64,000 nt of DNA, taken from NCBI RefSeq assembly GCF_030408435.1, contig NZ_CP047046.1:2090572-2154571 (forward strand), in the 5' to 3' direction. The stretch comes from Corynebacterium auriscanis (GTDB taxonomy: Bacteria > Actinomycetota > Actinomycetes > Mycobacteriales > Mycobacteriaceae). Below are positions 1 through 8,588 of this stretch, piece by piece; position 1 is the first letter of the stretch; the number at the start of each line of letters is the position of its first letter. Position numbers and translations under genes: made by a program. The notes under the pieces were generated by a model that searched no databases, was not told where the DNA came from, and worked only from the letters and a program-made list of their open reading frames with translations.

Positions 1-873
1 AACTCCACCGCCCAAGCCACGGGCGCCCGCATCGTCCAATCGTGTGGCTTTGACTCTGTCCCCTCCGATATCGGAATGTTGCTGTTGCACGAGGAAGCCA
101 AGAAGCACTCGCCTTCTCAATTGGACGACGCCACGCTGATCGTGAAGATGAAGGGTGGCTTGTCTGGCGGCACTGTCGACTCCATCCGCAATCAGTTTGC
201 CGAGGTCGATAAGAACCCGAAGCTGGGGAAACTGCTGGCAGATCCCTACACCACCTCCCCCGACCGCGATGCGGAGCCGGACTTGGGGGCGCAGCCTGAC
301 CACGGTTTTGTATCCCTCGATGAGTACGGCGAGAAGGGCGGGTTTGCGGGCCCGTTTGTCATGGCCAGCTGCAACACCCGCGTGGTGCGCCGTTCCAACG
401 CTTTGCTGGGTTTCGCTTACGGTCCACGTTTGCGCTACCGCGAGTTCATGTATACGGGCAAGGGACTCAAGGGGCGCGCGACGAGCTACGCGATTGGCGC
501 CGCCCTTGGCGTGGGCATCAAGTTGATTCAAAATGAGAAATTGCGGCCGAAACTGGCGCGGTGGATCCCGGAACCGGGTGAAGGGCCGGACGAAGCCTCG
601 CGTGAAAACGGGTTCTTCCGAACCACCCACTATGGCACCCTCAGCGATGGCACCCGGATTCGCTCCTCCATGGAGATGCAAGCTGATCCCGGTTACAAAG
701 GCACGTCCTTGCTGCTGGGCGAGGCCGCCTTGACCTTGGCGCTGCACGAGGATGAGTTGCCGAAGGTCGGCGACAGCGAAACTGGCGGTGGTGTGCTCAC
801 GCCGGCTACGGGTCTGGGGATGCCTTATGTTCGACGGTTGCGCGAAGCTGGTGTGAAACTCGGCACCGCGTAG
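1..873 (+). CDS. Saccharopine dehydrogenase-like / trans-acting enoyl reductase family protein (5' end outside window)
   Basis: The reading frame is open from base 1, so the N-terminal Rossmann domain lies upstream; the first internal ATG is at 76. The visible part begins with the family stretch CGFDSVPSDIG, followed by a long C-terminal domain typical of saccharopine-dehydrogenase-like proteins, including the mycobacterial trans-acting enoyl reductase group (Rv2449c type). Family members use NAD(P)H; in mycobacteria some reduce lipid intermediates, but no substrate can be assigned here. It ends convergently with the S9 peptidase gene, 24 bases away. The family call is fairly sure; the substrate is unknown. 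Confidence 0.75.
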   Translation, partial: NSTAQATGARIVQSCGFDSVPSDIGMLLLHEEAKKHSPSQLDDATLIVKMKGGLSGGTVDSIRNQFAEVDKNPKLGKLLADPYTTSPDRDAEPDLGAQPDHGFVSLDEYGEKGGFAGPFVMASCNTRVVRRSNALLGFAYGPRLRYREFMYTGKGLKGRATSYAIGAALGVGIKLIQNEKLRPKLARWIPEPGEGPDEASRENGFFRTTHYGTLSDGTRIRSSMEMQADPGYKGTSLLLGEAALTLALHEDELPKVGDSETGGGVLTPATGLGMPYVRRLREAGVKLGTA

Positions 874-897
874 CCTTGGGGGTTGATCGGGCGCGGG

Positions 898-2790
898 TTA
901 GACCTCCACGCCGCTGTTGACCCGCTCGATGAATTCCAGCATCGTATCGCCAATCAATGTGCGCGATGTGGGCTTGACGAACTGATGCCCCTCCCCCGGA
1001 ACAACGAGGAATTCCGGGGTTTGACCCGTCGCGCGCAGAGCCTCGTACAACTGCTGGGATTCATCAATAGGCACGTTCGTATCGTTTTCACCGTGGATGA
1101 ATAGCACAGGTGGAGTGATGTGTTCCGCCTTGTACAGCGGGGAAATCTCCATCAACAATTCCGCATCGTGCATGGGGTAGCCGTACTTCGGTGAAGCCGC
1201 GGAGGCCAACCACGGCTCGGTTGATTCGTAGTAGGTCTCAAAACTCGTCATGCCACAGGCATCGATAACACCGGCGAAGTGATCCGGGTAGCGGGACGCG
1301 GTAAGGACCGCCAAGTAACCGCCATAGCTTCGACCCCCAACGAAAACGCGGCCGGGGTGGGCCAGGTTGGCGTCGAGCAAAAAAGTAACTGTATCGGCAA
1401 CGTCATCCATGGCAGCAAAGCGCCCGTAGCGATCGTCTGCGTGCGAAAAGGCGCGGCCGTGCCCCTTGCTGCCGCGGATGTTTGGGGTGAACACGGTGAT
1501 GCCCGCGCTCACCAGCTGTGACAGGATGTCGTGGTTCACCGGGCGGGATTGGCCCTCCGGGCCGCCGTGCAGATGGACATATACCGGCCGCGCAGCATCC
1601 GGGGTGACCACCACATTGTCCTCGCCCTGGCTGGTTGCCGCGTTGTCTGCTTCCGGATTGCTCACCGCGGGGGCTGGATCCGGCATGTACAACCATCCCG
1701 ACAGCTCCAACCCGTCACGGGCCACATAGTGGACCAATTCGGGTGTGGGTAACCGCCCGGCGCGGCTGCGCTCTTCCAAACGCGCTGAGCGGTCCGGGTC
1801 CAGTGGCTCCACGCGCCCGGCATCAACCTGCAGGATCTCCACCGTCGGAGGCAAGTTCGGCCCCTCCACTGTCAGTGCCAACAGGCCTCCGTCGTCCGTA
1901 ATCGACAAACCAAAAGCCACCATGCCCGGCAACTCCACGGTGCGACGAACCTGCACGCGCTGAGCTTCCCCCAACATGAGCACTTCCAAGCTGGACACCC
2001 CATCGTTGTTCCACAACACCGCGGCAGTCGTCAGATCCTCGCTGATGACGAACTCATCCACATCGGATTCCGGGCCACTGATCAGGTCCTCTTGCTCCAG
2101 ACAACGCGGCCGGCCGGTCTGCGGGTCCACCTCTACCACCAGGCGCAGGATCCGGCGGCGCTCCGCGTTGTGATCCGTGGCCACTAGCACCACAATCCGG
2201 TTCTCTCCCAGCGGCAGGATATGACCATCTTCGGTATTCGCACCCGGTTGCGGGCTTAACAGCGGCATCCATTGTCCCTCAGGAGTGACTAACAGCAGCT
2301 CGCGATTCCCTCGGGGACCAACGCGCATCAGGCAAAACCCGGCCTCGCTGGATACCAGCACGGCATCGCTGCGACGGTCCATCACCACATAGCGGGAATT
2401 CTCCGGGTCCACCAAACGCGCTTCGGACACCCCATCGGATGCCACTGCGTCCATTGCCAGGTACGTGCCATCCCACTCCACTAGGGTGGTTTTTGCATCG
2501 TGGGTATTGCGCAGTGCTTGGGCACCCGGCACCGCGGGATCGGTGGACACAGTGAAGGTCTCCAGTCGCTCCGAGCCCTTGGGTGAAACTTCACACGCAA
2601 TCCACTTGCCATCGGGACTGTGCAGCACCCGTGTGACCGGCCCCTCCACCGGTAGCTGCACATGCCTTTCCTCCCCTAACTCCCCATTTTCCAAAGCCAC
2701 TTGAACGGCATACGGGTAATCCCCATCGCGGACGATATACGCAATGGCATCTCCCGCCGGAGCGATCGAAGGTCTGGTGGTATGGCGCAT
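898..2790 (-). CDS. S9 family peptidase (prolyl oligopeptidase-like)
   Basis: A 630-residue protein with an N-terminal beta-propeller-like half and a C-terminal alpha/beta-hydrolase domain. The catalytic serine is in GGRSYGGY (about residue 487), the aspartate in HGENDTNVP (about 568) and the histidine in GEGHQF (about 601), the order expected for S9 serine peptidases. The oxyanion HGGPE stretch precedes the nucleophile. There is no signal peptide, so it is probably a cytoplasmic peptidase or acyl-peptide hydrolase acting on short peptides. It follows the P-loop kinase gene by 12 bases and is probably cotranscribed with it. The exact substrate is not predictable. Confidence 0.88.
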   Translation of the reverse strand: MRHTTRPSIAPAGDAIAYIVRDGDYPYAVQVALENGELGEERHVQLPVEGPVTRVLHSPDGKWIACEVSPKGSERLETFTVSTDPAVPGAQALRNTHDAKTTLVEWDGTYLAMDAVASDGVSEARLVDPENSRYVVMDRRSDAVLVSSEAGFCLMRVGPRGNRELLLVTPEGQWMPLLSPQPGANTEDGHILPLGENRIVVLVATDHNAERRRILRLVVEVDPQTGRPRCLEQEDLISGPESDVDEFVISEDLTTAAVLWNNDGVSSLEVLMLGEAQRVQVRRTVELPGMVAFGLSITDDGGLLALTVEGPNLPPTVEILQVDAGRVEPLDPDRSARLEERSRAGRLPTPELVHYVARDGLELSGWLYMPDPAPAVSNPEADNAATSQGEDNVVVTPDAARPVYVHLHGGPEGQSRPVNHDILSQLVSAGITVFTPNIRGSKGHGRAFSHADDRYGRFAAMDDVADTVTFLLDANLAHPGRVFVGGRSYGGYLAVLTASRYPDHFAGVIDACGMTSFETYYESTEPWLASAASPKYGYPMHDAELLMEISPLYKAEHITPPVLFIHGENDTNVPIDESQQLYEALRATGQTPEFLVVPGEGHQFVKPTSRTLIGDTMLEFIERVNSGVEV

Positions 2791-2802
2791 AGCTTCGCAA
2801 TG

Positions 2803-3360
2803 TTAGCAGGTCACAATATGCAGATCCGGTTCCGGTAGCCGTGCGAAATGCTCGTTTTCCTGCGCGGCCCACATCTGCCACCACGCCTCAGGATTGCCGT
2901 CGCGGTTGCGCACCCGAATCCTCCGAGTTTTTTCCGGCGCTTCCAACACCACGGTCAAGACCCGCTCCCCGCTGCGCTGCCGGGCTGCCTCGACCGTCTC
3001 GGGAGTCAGCGCGCCGGCGCCTTCCACAATGAGGTTCGCGTGGGGATCCACCGGTTGCCACGGGCCATAGGCACTGTTAAACCAATCCCACTTCTGGTAG
3101 CCGGCTTGGCTCTTCTGGTTGCTGAGGATGGTGGTGCTCACTGCCTTTGAGGCCGACGCCAACCCGGCCCACCCCGGGTACGCGTCATCGAGGTGCACCA
3201 GTTGAGCCTTCACCAGCCCTTTGAGCCTTTGTGCGATACACGTTTTCCCCGACCCACTACGACCGTCAATAAGTACGGTCAAGGGGGCTTTACCTCGTGG
3301 TAATTGCCGTACCGCACGCAGAATAATTGTGGTGACTTCCACAGGGTCAGTTGCGATCAT
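2803..3360 (-). CDS. Small P-loop NTPase, uridine-kinase-like
   Basis: A 185-residue protein with a Walker A motif DGRSGSGKT near residue 33, a following HLDDAYPGW segment typical of the substrate site of the uridine kinase/phosphoribulokinase fold, and an EGAGAL segment resembling Walker B. In actinobacteria such proteins are usually labelled ATP-binding or uridine kinase-like, without a proven substrate. It is the first gene of a probable two-gene unit with the S9 peptidase. The fold is confident; the kinase substrate is not. Confidence 0.75.
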   Translation of the reverse strand: MIATDPVEVTTIILRAVRQLPRGKAPLTVLIDGRSGSGKTCIAQRLKGLVKAQLVHLDDAYPGWAGLASASKAVSTTILSNQKSQAGYQKWDWFNSAYGPWQPVDPHANLIVEGAGALTPETVEAARQRSGERVLTVVLEAPEKTRRIRVRNRDGNPEAWWQMWAAQENEHFARLPEPDLHIVTC

Positions 3361-3491
3361 CAGTCCAATATAAGAGGCCGGAAGGTCGATTCAGAAGGGC
3401 GCTAACACAGCCTTGACAACGTCGGTTGAGGTGAACGTGGTGCGGGAGCACAGCCCGGCAATTCCCGCAAGAAACCGCTACGACGCCAGTG

Positions 3492-3560
3492 ATCTTGGTT
3501 GAACCGCTAAGGGCCCGGCAATCTTGGTTGAACCGCTAAGGGTCCGGCAACCTTGGTTGA
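3492..3560. repeat. 29-bp tandem repeat, about 2.4 copies, intergenic
   Basis: Two copies of a 29-base unit (3492-3520 and 3521-3549, one base different) and a partial third copy lie in the 236-base gap 3361-3596 between the kinase start and the ecfT stop. The unit contains CTTGGTTGAACCGCTAAGGG. No coding function is visible. The rest of this gap shows no gene; it must hold the promoter of the kinase/peptidase unit. Confidence 0.8.
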
Positions 3561-3596
3561 TATGGACAAGGCACGGACGGGCTACTCACGCATACA

Positions 3597-4376
3597 TTAG
3601 CTTCCCGTCACACCCAGCAGGCGGAAATCGCCAGTCCACACGGCCATCCCCAGTGCCAGGACGCTGAGGGCAGCGCACACCAGCAGCACCCCAATGTCCC
3701 ACGCCCCGAATGTCGCCTTCCTTCCCCACGTTCGAGGCAGGGGATTGCGGTTGGCGTCGGTAGCCCCAAAACCGCGCGCCTCCATCGCTGTGGCCAGCTT
3801 GCCACCTCGACGAAGTGCCAACACCAAAAGGGCAAACATCTGCTTGGGAAGCCGTGAGATCCGCGAACCATCACCCAAGCCGCGGGCGCGCCGGGCCCGT
3901 TCGAGGGCAGCCCAGTCCTGTTGGAACAAGGTGGCCATGCGCACACCCGCTACGGAACCAATGACGAAACGCGCGGGTAGTTTCCACAATTGGGCCAACC
4001 CATCGCCCAGACGCGTGGGGTCCAAGTTACGGGTGAGAATGACCGCAGGCAGACCAACAGCAAGAACGCGCACGGTCACGGCAACCGCCAGCGCGACGGA
4101 ATTCTGGGTGATAGTGATCAGGCCGGCATCCACGTACACTTCTCCCCCGGCGCGCCCGTACAGCAACATACTGAGGCCAGTCAGGGGCGCCAGGAGGAGC
4201 AGTGGCCACCCTCTGCTGATCAATTCCACAGGGCCGGTGCCACACAGGGGCGCCAGCAGGATAATCCCGATCAAGGCGACGGTGGCGGACGTGAGATCGA
4301 TGCTGAGAAGCAGCGGGGTGGTCAAGACAGCCAGGGCGAGCAGCCGCGTAGTGGGGTCTATGCGCTCCAGAATCAT
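3597..4376 (-). CDS. ECF transporter transmembrane subunit EcfT (YkoC/CbiQ family)
   Basis: Integral membrane T-component of an energy-coupling factor importer. Several hydrophobic helices are followed by the cytoplasmic coupling segment containing ERARRARGLG and, later, AMEARGFGA, which correspond to the two A-R-G signatures by which EcfT contacts the ATPase subunits. I place the start at the ATG at 4376 because it overlaps the ecfA stop by ATGA and has GGAGG nine bases upstream; an in-frame start at 4391 is also open. It is the third gene of the S-A-T operon. The family is certain; the vitamin carried depends on the S-component. Confidence 0.88.
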   Translation of the reverse strand: MILERIDPTTRLLALAVLTTPLLLSIDLTSATVALIGIILLAPLCGTGPVELISRGWPLLLLAPLTGLSMLLYGRAGGEVYVDAGLITITQNSVALAVAVTVRVLAVGLPAVILTRNLDPTRLGDGLAQLWKLPARFVIGSVAGVRMATLFQQDWAALERARRARGLGDGSRISRLPKQMFALLVLALRRGGKLATAMEARGFGATDANRNPLPRTWGRKATFGAWDIGVLLVCAALSVLALGMAVWTGDFRLLGVTGS

Positions 4377-5926
4377 GCGGTTAACCTCCACTCGTGAGTG
4401 CCCATGAGCCGGCGGAAATCACGATCGTGCGTGATCGACAGCAGGGAGTATTCCTGTTCCACCAGCTGCTGGAATAACCGCACGAGCGTGTGGAACGTCG
4501 CGCGGTCTTGGCCGAAGGTGGGCTCATCTAAAATAAGCAGCCGCGGTCGCGTCGCGAGCATTGCCGCCACCGATAGGCGGCGCTTTTCGCCACCGGACAG
4601 GGTGTATGGATTGGCTTTGGCCAGCCGGGACAGGCGCAGTTGCGCCAACAGGTCGTCCGCACGCTGCTCGGCCTCCGCGGAATCCATCCCGACGGTGGCT
4701 GGCCCCAGCAGGAGTTCTTCGCGCACGGTGCGGGCGGCGAATTGATGCTCTGGGGATTGGAAAACGAACCCGATACGGCGCACTAGATCTCGGGACTTCC
4801 ACGCGTGGGGATGGGGGCTGTGGCGGCTCGGGCGGCGGAAGCTTGGTGCGCCCCCGTGCCCCGTGTCACCGCCAGCCGTCATGCCACTAGCTCCCGGCCC
4901 ACTACTTTCCATTAACCCCCGCGCATTCACCTGCCCGGCCACGGGCCGCAGCAGCCCGGCAACGGTCAGCGCCAGAGTGGATTTACCCGCACCATTATCC
5001 CCGGTCAGCACGGTTGACCCCGCCGGAAGTTGCAGATTCAACCCCTGCTGCACTGGGTGGTTGGCGTTCCACCCGATTTTAAGGTCGTGAGTGGTCACCA
5101 AATTCTTGTGGGTCGACGCCCCGCTGTCTAACGCTTCCAACTCAATTGGCACACCCGGCACCCACATCCCCGAGGTTGCGAGTTGTTCCCCATGCTGGCG
5201 CAGGATCTGGTCAATCGGGCCATCCGCGATGACATGGCTGGTGGGGTTTTCCCCGTCGGTTACACCCAACACGATGGCGCGGTCCATGTGTTCCACCCAC
5301 GTACCCACGCGGTGTTCGACCACCACCAAGGTAGCGCCGGTGGTTTCCGCCGCGGCGATCACCGCGTCGCGGACTTCCACAGTGGCCTGGGGGTCCAGGT
5401 TGGCCGTAGGTTCATCCAGCACGATCACGCCCGGCTGCATTGCCAGCACACCGGCTAGCGCAAGGCGCTGTTTTTGCCCACCCGAAAGCCGCTCGGTGGG
5501 CCGGGCCAAAACGGCTTCGATATCCGTATCAATACTGTCCAACCCCACGGTGCGCACAGCCTGTCGGGCACGGCGCCACATCTCAGCAGGGTCCACTCCA
5601 AGGTTTTCGCAGCCAAAAATGATGTCATCGCCCACGCGGGCGGCAATGACCTGCGAATCCGGATCCTGCAGAACCATTCCCACGCGCCCACGGCAGTACT
5701 GTGGCACTTCCCCATCGATGGTCACGCGGCCGTGGGCTTCGCCTTCTTCCACATCCCCCAACACACCCGCGATGCCTGCGAGAAGGGTGGATTTCCCCGC
5801 GCCGGATGTGCCCAGCAGCATGACTTTCTCACCCGGGGCGATGCGGGCGTTGATGCCAGCGATGGCGGGATCGCGCCTCCCCGCGTGGCGCCAACCAAAA
5901 TTATCCAGAACGATTTCTGCGCCCAT
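4373..5926 (-). CDS. ECF transporter ATPase with two fused ABC domains (YkoD type)
   Basis: A 517-residue protein from the ATG at 5926. It carries two complete ABC modules: Walker A GTSGAGKST with signature LSGGQKQR in the first half, and GDNGAGKST with LSGGEKRR in the second. Both are followed by Walker B LDEP. Fused duplicated ATPases are usual for the YkoD branch of ECF transporters, where one chain replaces EcfA1/EcfA2. The open frame extends to 6043 but would overlap the S-component gene, so the 5926 start, 10 bases after that stop, is preferred. It energises uptake through EcfT. Confidence 0.9.
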   Translation of the reverse strand: MGAEIVLDNFGWRHAGRRDPAIAGINARIAPGEKVMLLGTSGAGKSTLLAGIAGVLGDVEEGEAHGRVTIDGEVPQYCRGRVGMVLQDPDSQVIAARVGDDIIFGCENLGVDPAEMWRRARQAVRTVGLDSIDTDIEAVLARPTERLSGGQKQRLALAGVLAMQPGVIVLDEPTANLDPQATVEVRDAVIAAAETTGATLVVVEHRVGTWVEHMDRAIVLGVTDGENPTSHVIADGPIDQILRQHGEQLATSGMWVPGVPIELEALDSGASTHKNLVTTHDLKIGWNANHPVQQGLNLQLPAGSTVLTGDNGAGKSTLALTVAGLLRPVAGQVNARGLMESSGPGASGMTAGGDTGHGGAPSFRRPSRHSPHPHAWKSRDLVRRIGFVFQSPEHQFAARTVREELLLGPATVGMDSAEAEQRADDLLAQLRLSRLAKANPYTLSGGEKRRLSVAAMLATRPRLLILDEPTFGQDRATFHTLVRLFQQLVEQEYSLLSITHDRDFRRLMGTHEWRLTA

Positions 5927-5936
5927 AGCGATGGGT

Positions 5937-6572
5937 CTAAATCTCCTCGCGACGCTCGCGACCAGCGGCAAAGCGGTCGAGCGCCCCCGTGGCGGCGAGA
6001 CCTCGGACGAGGAAATAACCCAGAACCCCGGCCAGTACAGCACCGGAGATCACCATGCAGACGAGGTAAATGACCAGGTAGGAAGGGCTCATCGCCAGGT
6101 TTCCGGAGGTAAACAGCTCCAGGATCCACTCCAGCACCTCGGCGCCAATGCCGGCGAGGACGGCCACAGGCAAGGTGAACTTGCGGTATCCGAAGGCGAG
6201 GAAGGCCAGCTCGGCACCCAAGCCTTGGGTAAGGCCAGAATACACCGTTTCAATGCCCCACTGGTTGCCTAACAGTGCACTAACGATGGCCGCGACCAGC
6301 TCGACGAAGAGCGCCGCACCCGGTTTACGGATAATAAGGCCGCCCACCACACCGGCGGCCACCCAGATCCCGGTGGCCAAACCTCCTAGGCCGGGTGTGG
6401 CGGCGTCGAAGGCACTGTAGGCGGCACCGCCCACACCATTCCAAATCCAAAATATAAGGCCGAATGCCACACCGAGGATCGCGGCCACGACAATATCCAC
6501 CACGCGCCAACTGCGGTTGGGGCGGGTAGTGCGCGGGCCGGAGTTAGGGGTGGATGGGGTCGCTGCGGTCAT
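5937..6572 (-). CDS. ECF transporter substrate-binding S-component (YkoE-like)
   Basis: A 211-residue hydrophobic protein with about five or six membrane segments. The stretch GNQWGIETVYSGLTQGLGAE is characteristic of the YkoE family, S-components associated with hydroxymethylpyrimidine/thiamine uptake. The S-A-T gene order with fused ATPase supports this. No TPP riboswitch is visible: only 56 bases separate this start from the upstream gene. Substrate therefore rests on family resemblance alone (HMP or thiamine, inference). A positively charged C-terminus (RRERREEI) faces the cytoplasm. Confidence 0.8.
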   Translation of the reverse strand: MTAATPSTPNSGPRTTRPNRSWRVVDIVVAAILGVAFGLIFWIWNGVGGAAYSAFDAATPGLGGLATGIWVAAGVVGGLIIRKPGAALFVELVAAIVSALLGNQWGIETVYSGLTQGLGAELAFLAFGYRKFTLPVAVLAGIGAEVLEWILELFTSGNLAMSPSYLVIYLVCMVISGAVLAGVLGYFLVRGLAATGALDRFAAGRERREEI

Positions 6573-6628
6573 GGTGTTCCTTTTGCCTTGTAAGCCTTGA
6601 TCAGTAAGGCTTGATCAATCAGCACCTG

Positions 6629-8284
6629 TCAGGTCGTCTGGTGCTCCGGTTGTGGTATCGGACGAATCTTAACATTCCGGTTCCGCAGTTTCCGCGCCCG
6701 ACGGCCCATGACCAGCACATCCACCAGCAAAAACGCGGCCAGCGTGATGCCGAACAGCGGCAGGAACACTCCCACGGTAGCGACCACCAGCACGCCCAGC
6801 GCCGTGGTTTGCCAACTGAAATTCTTCGGTGATCCAGGCACAAAACTGGTGCGGCGCTTCCACCACATCCGGTAGCCCATGACCACCATCAAAGCTAGTC
6901 CCAACCCCACTACGAACAGCAGTAATTGCAGTGGCAACCCGAACATAATTCCCATGTGTAGGTAGATACCCCAACTGGACAGCTTGCTGAACGTCGGCAG
7001 ATCGGCGGAATCTTGGCGATCGATGATTCGCCCGTCCGAGCCGTCGACGGAGACTTGATCGCTAGTCGTGCGCCACTCCACCCAGCGTTCGCTGGCCTTC
7101 CAGCCGGAGTGTTCGTCCTCTGGTGGGTATAGGCGCAATGGGCCGGTCAAACCTGCATCTCGCGCTGCGCGATAGACGGTATCCGCTTGCGTTGCGGGGA
7201 CGTCGGTCGTAGTGCCCGAAGTGTTGGCTACGGGGTTGCCGGCAGTTGGGTTATCGGCTGCAGAGTCGCTGGCCGCGCCGTCGGCCGCTGTGTCGCTGCC
7301 GTCGTGGCCTTCATGGTTGCCGTGGCCTCCATGATTGCCGTGGCCTCCATGATTGCCGTGGTTGCCGTGGCCCTCGTGTCCTTCGTGCCCGCCACCTGCC
7401 GCGGCCGCGTCACCCTCCCCGGCATGAAGTGAAGTCTCAATAGGGGTGGCCTTCCAATGCATGGATTCCACTAGCTTGTTGACGTTCTCGCCCGCCAGGC
7501 CGGACCACGTAATCCCAGTCGCAGACAAAACCAAGAGCGCCACTAGCAGCCACGTTCCCGTCACGGCATGTACCTTCATCGCCGTCTTCCGGGCGGCAGC
7601 GCGCGCCTTGGTGCCGGACACAGCCACTGCGTTGCCGCCAGTTTCCGGTAGCTCGCTGCTCTCTGCGGGATTGTTTTCTTTCCCGACGCCCCTCGCGCCT
7701 CCTAACAGCATCGCCTTAAGGGTGGAGAAACGTCCTTGGCCACGGCGGATGCGGGCTGCCTTCGCGCGGATAAACCACAGGTAGAGCCCACCCAGCACCA
7801 GTACCCAGAGCCAAGACGCAGCCAGTTCAGAGTACAACTCACCTGGCTTACCTAGGTGGAAATCCTGGTGCAGTGCCGAGATCCAGTGGCGCAGCGGTAG
7901 CTCTCCTAGGCCAGAGTAGCTAGGTTGGGCGTCAATCACACTGGCATCGGCCGGGTTGATGAAGACTGCGAGGTCCTCGGTCTCGTCAATTGTGGGATCC
8001 GCAAGCAGGACACGGGTGGAATCGGTGGGCGTGTTAGCCGGCCATACTTGCAACACGTCTAGTCCCGGATGGGCCTTTTCCGCGGCAGCGACCTGCTGTT
8101 CCAGAGGAACGGGGTTGGTAACTTCCGCTACGGTGGTGGAATCACGATAGACGATGTTCTCTAGGGTGGGGGCCAGCGCGTAAAGACATCCGGTAAGGGC
8201 GGCCACCAGGATGAATGGCCCTACGAACATGCCTCCGTAGAAATGTATCCGCAGGAGGAATGCACGGATGGAAGTGCGAGTCAT
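6629..8284 (-). CDS. PepSY-associated transmembrane protein with His/Gly-rich loop
   Basis: A 551-residue membrane protein: a first helix at about residues 13-35, a PepSY-like extracytoplasmic domain, central helices, and C-terminal helices. Between the second helix pair lies a loop (about residues 285-335) built of HGNHGGHGNHEGH-type repeats, encoded by 18-base units near 7310-7400. PepSY_TM proteins are widespread in Actinobacteria, often near iron or copper genes and related to ferric-reductase-like proteins. The His-rich loop would face the wall and could bind divalent metal (inference). A second PepSY segment with WVEWRTTSDQVSVDGSDG follows the loop. Confidence 0.85.
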   Translation of the reverse strand: MTRTSIRAFLLRIHFYGGMFVGPFILVAALTGCLYALAPTLENIVYRDSTTVAEVTNPVPLEQQVAAAEKAHPGLDVLQVWPANTPTDSTRVLLADPTIDETEDLAVFINPADASVIDAQPSYSGLGELPLRHWISALHQDFHLGKPGELYSELAASWLWVLVLGGLYLWFIRAKAARIRRGQGRFSTLKAMLLGGARGVGKENNPAESSELPETGGNAVAVSGTKARAAARKTAMKVHAVTGTWLLVALLVLSATGITWSGLAGENVNKLVESMHWKATPIETSLHAGEGDAAAAGGGHEGHEGHGNHGNHGGHGNHGGHGNHEGHDGSDTAADGAASDSAADNPTAGNPVANTSGTTTDVPATQADTVYRAARDAGLTGPLRLYPPEDEHSGWKASERWVEWRTTSDQVSVDGSDGRIIDRQDSADLPTFSKLSSWGIYLHMGIMFGLPLQLLLFVVGLGLALMVVMGYRMWWKRRTSFVPGSPKNFSWQTTALGVLVVATVGVFLPLFGITLAAFLLVDVLVMGRRARKLRNRNVKIRPIPQPEHQTT

Positions 8285-8588
8285 TGAAAATACCTTCGAC
8301 TAGTTCTGGGACGGCTAACCGGGGAGGGGCTACCTAACGACAGGTTCACCATGGGGCTGCCTACCGACAGGCTCACCCGTTTAATGCCGGTGCGGGGCTA
8401 ACCGTGTGAAAGGGCGAAGGTTTTTCGGGCGCCTGAAAAACTTCGTTCAGTAGTCGGAACTGCGTTGAAAATGGTTCCCAGAGATCGGGGGCGAACCTAC
8501 AGGCGGGGCTAGCCACCAGCGCGTGAACTGGCTAATTACCAGCGATCGACCTACCCCCGGGCGGTCGAGAAACGCACGGTGTCCGAGA
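8285..8588. other. Intergenic region without recognisable gene
   Basis: About 300 bases between the PepSY gene start and the esterase stop. It contains two imperfect copies of a roughly 27-base sequence (around 8325-8378, sharing GGGGCT-CCTA-CGACAGG-TCACC). The PepSY promoter should be here. I looked for a DtxR box because PepSY proteins are often iron-regulated, but only isolated CTAACC half-sites are present. Confidence 0.5.

Noticed and set aside
5091..6272. Long plus-strand open frame opposite the ECF ATPase gene
   Set aside because: It is an antisense shadow of a well-supported gene; the protein has the Ser/Pro/Arg-rich composition typical of reverse frames in GC-rich DNA.
6573..6628. 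TPP riboswitch before the YkoE-like gene
   Set aside because: The gap is only 56 bases and has no THI-box sequences.
8380..8415. DtxR-like iron box upstream of the PepSY gene
   Set aside because: Only half-sites such as GCTAACC are present; the left arm of the 19-base palindrome does not match.
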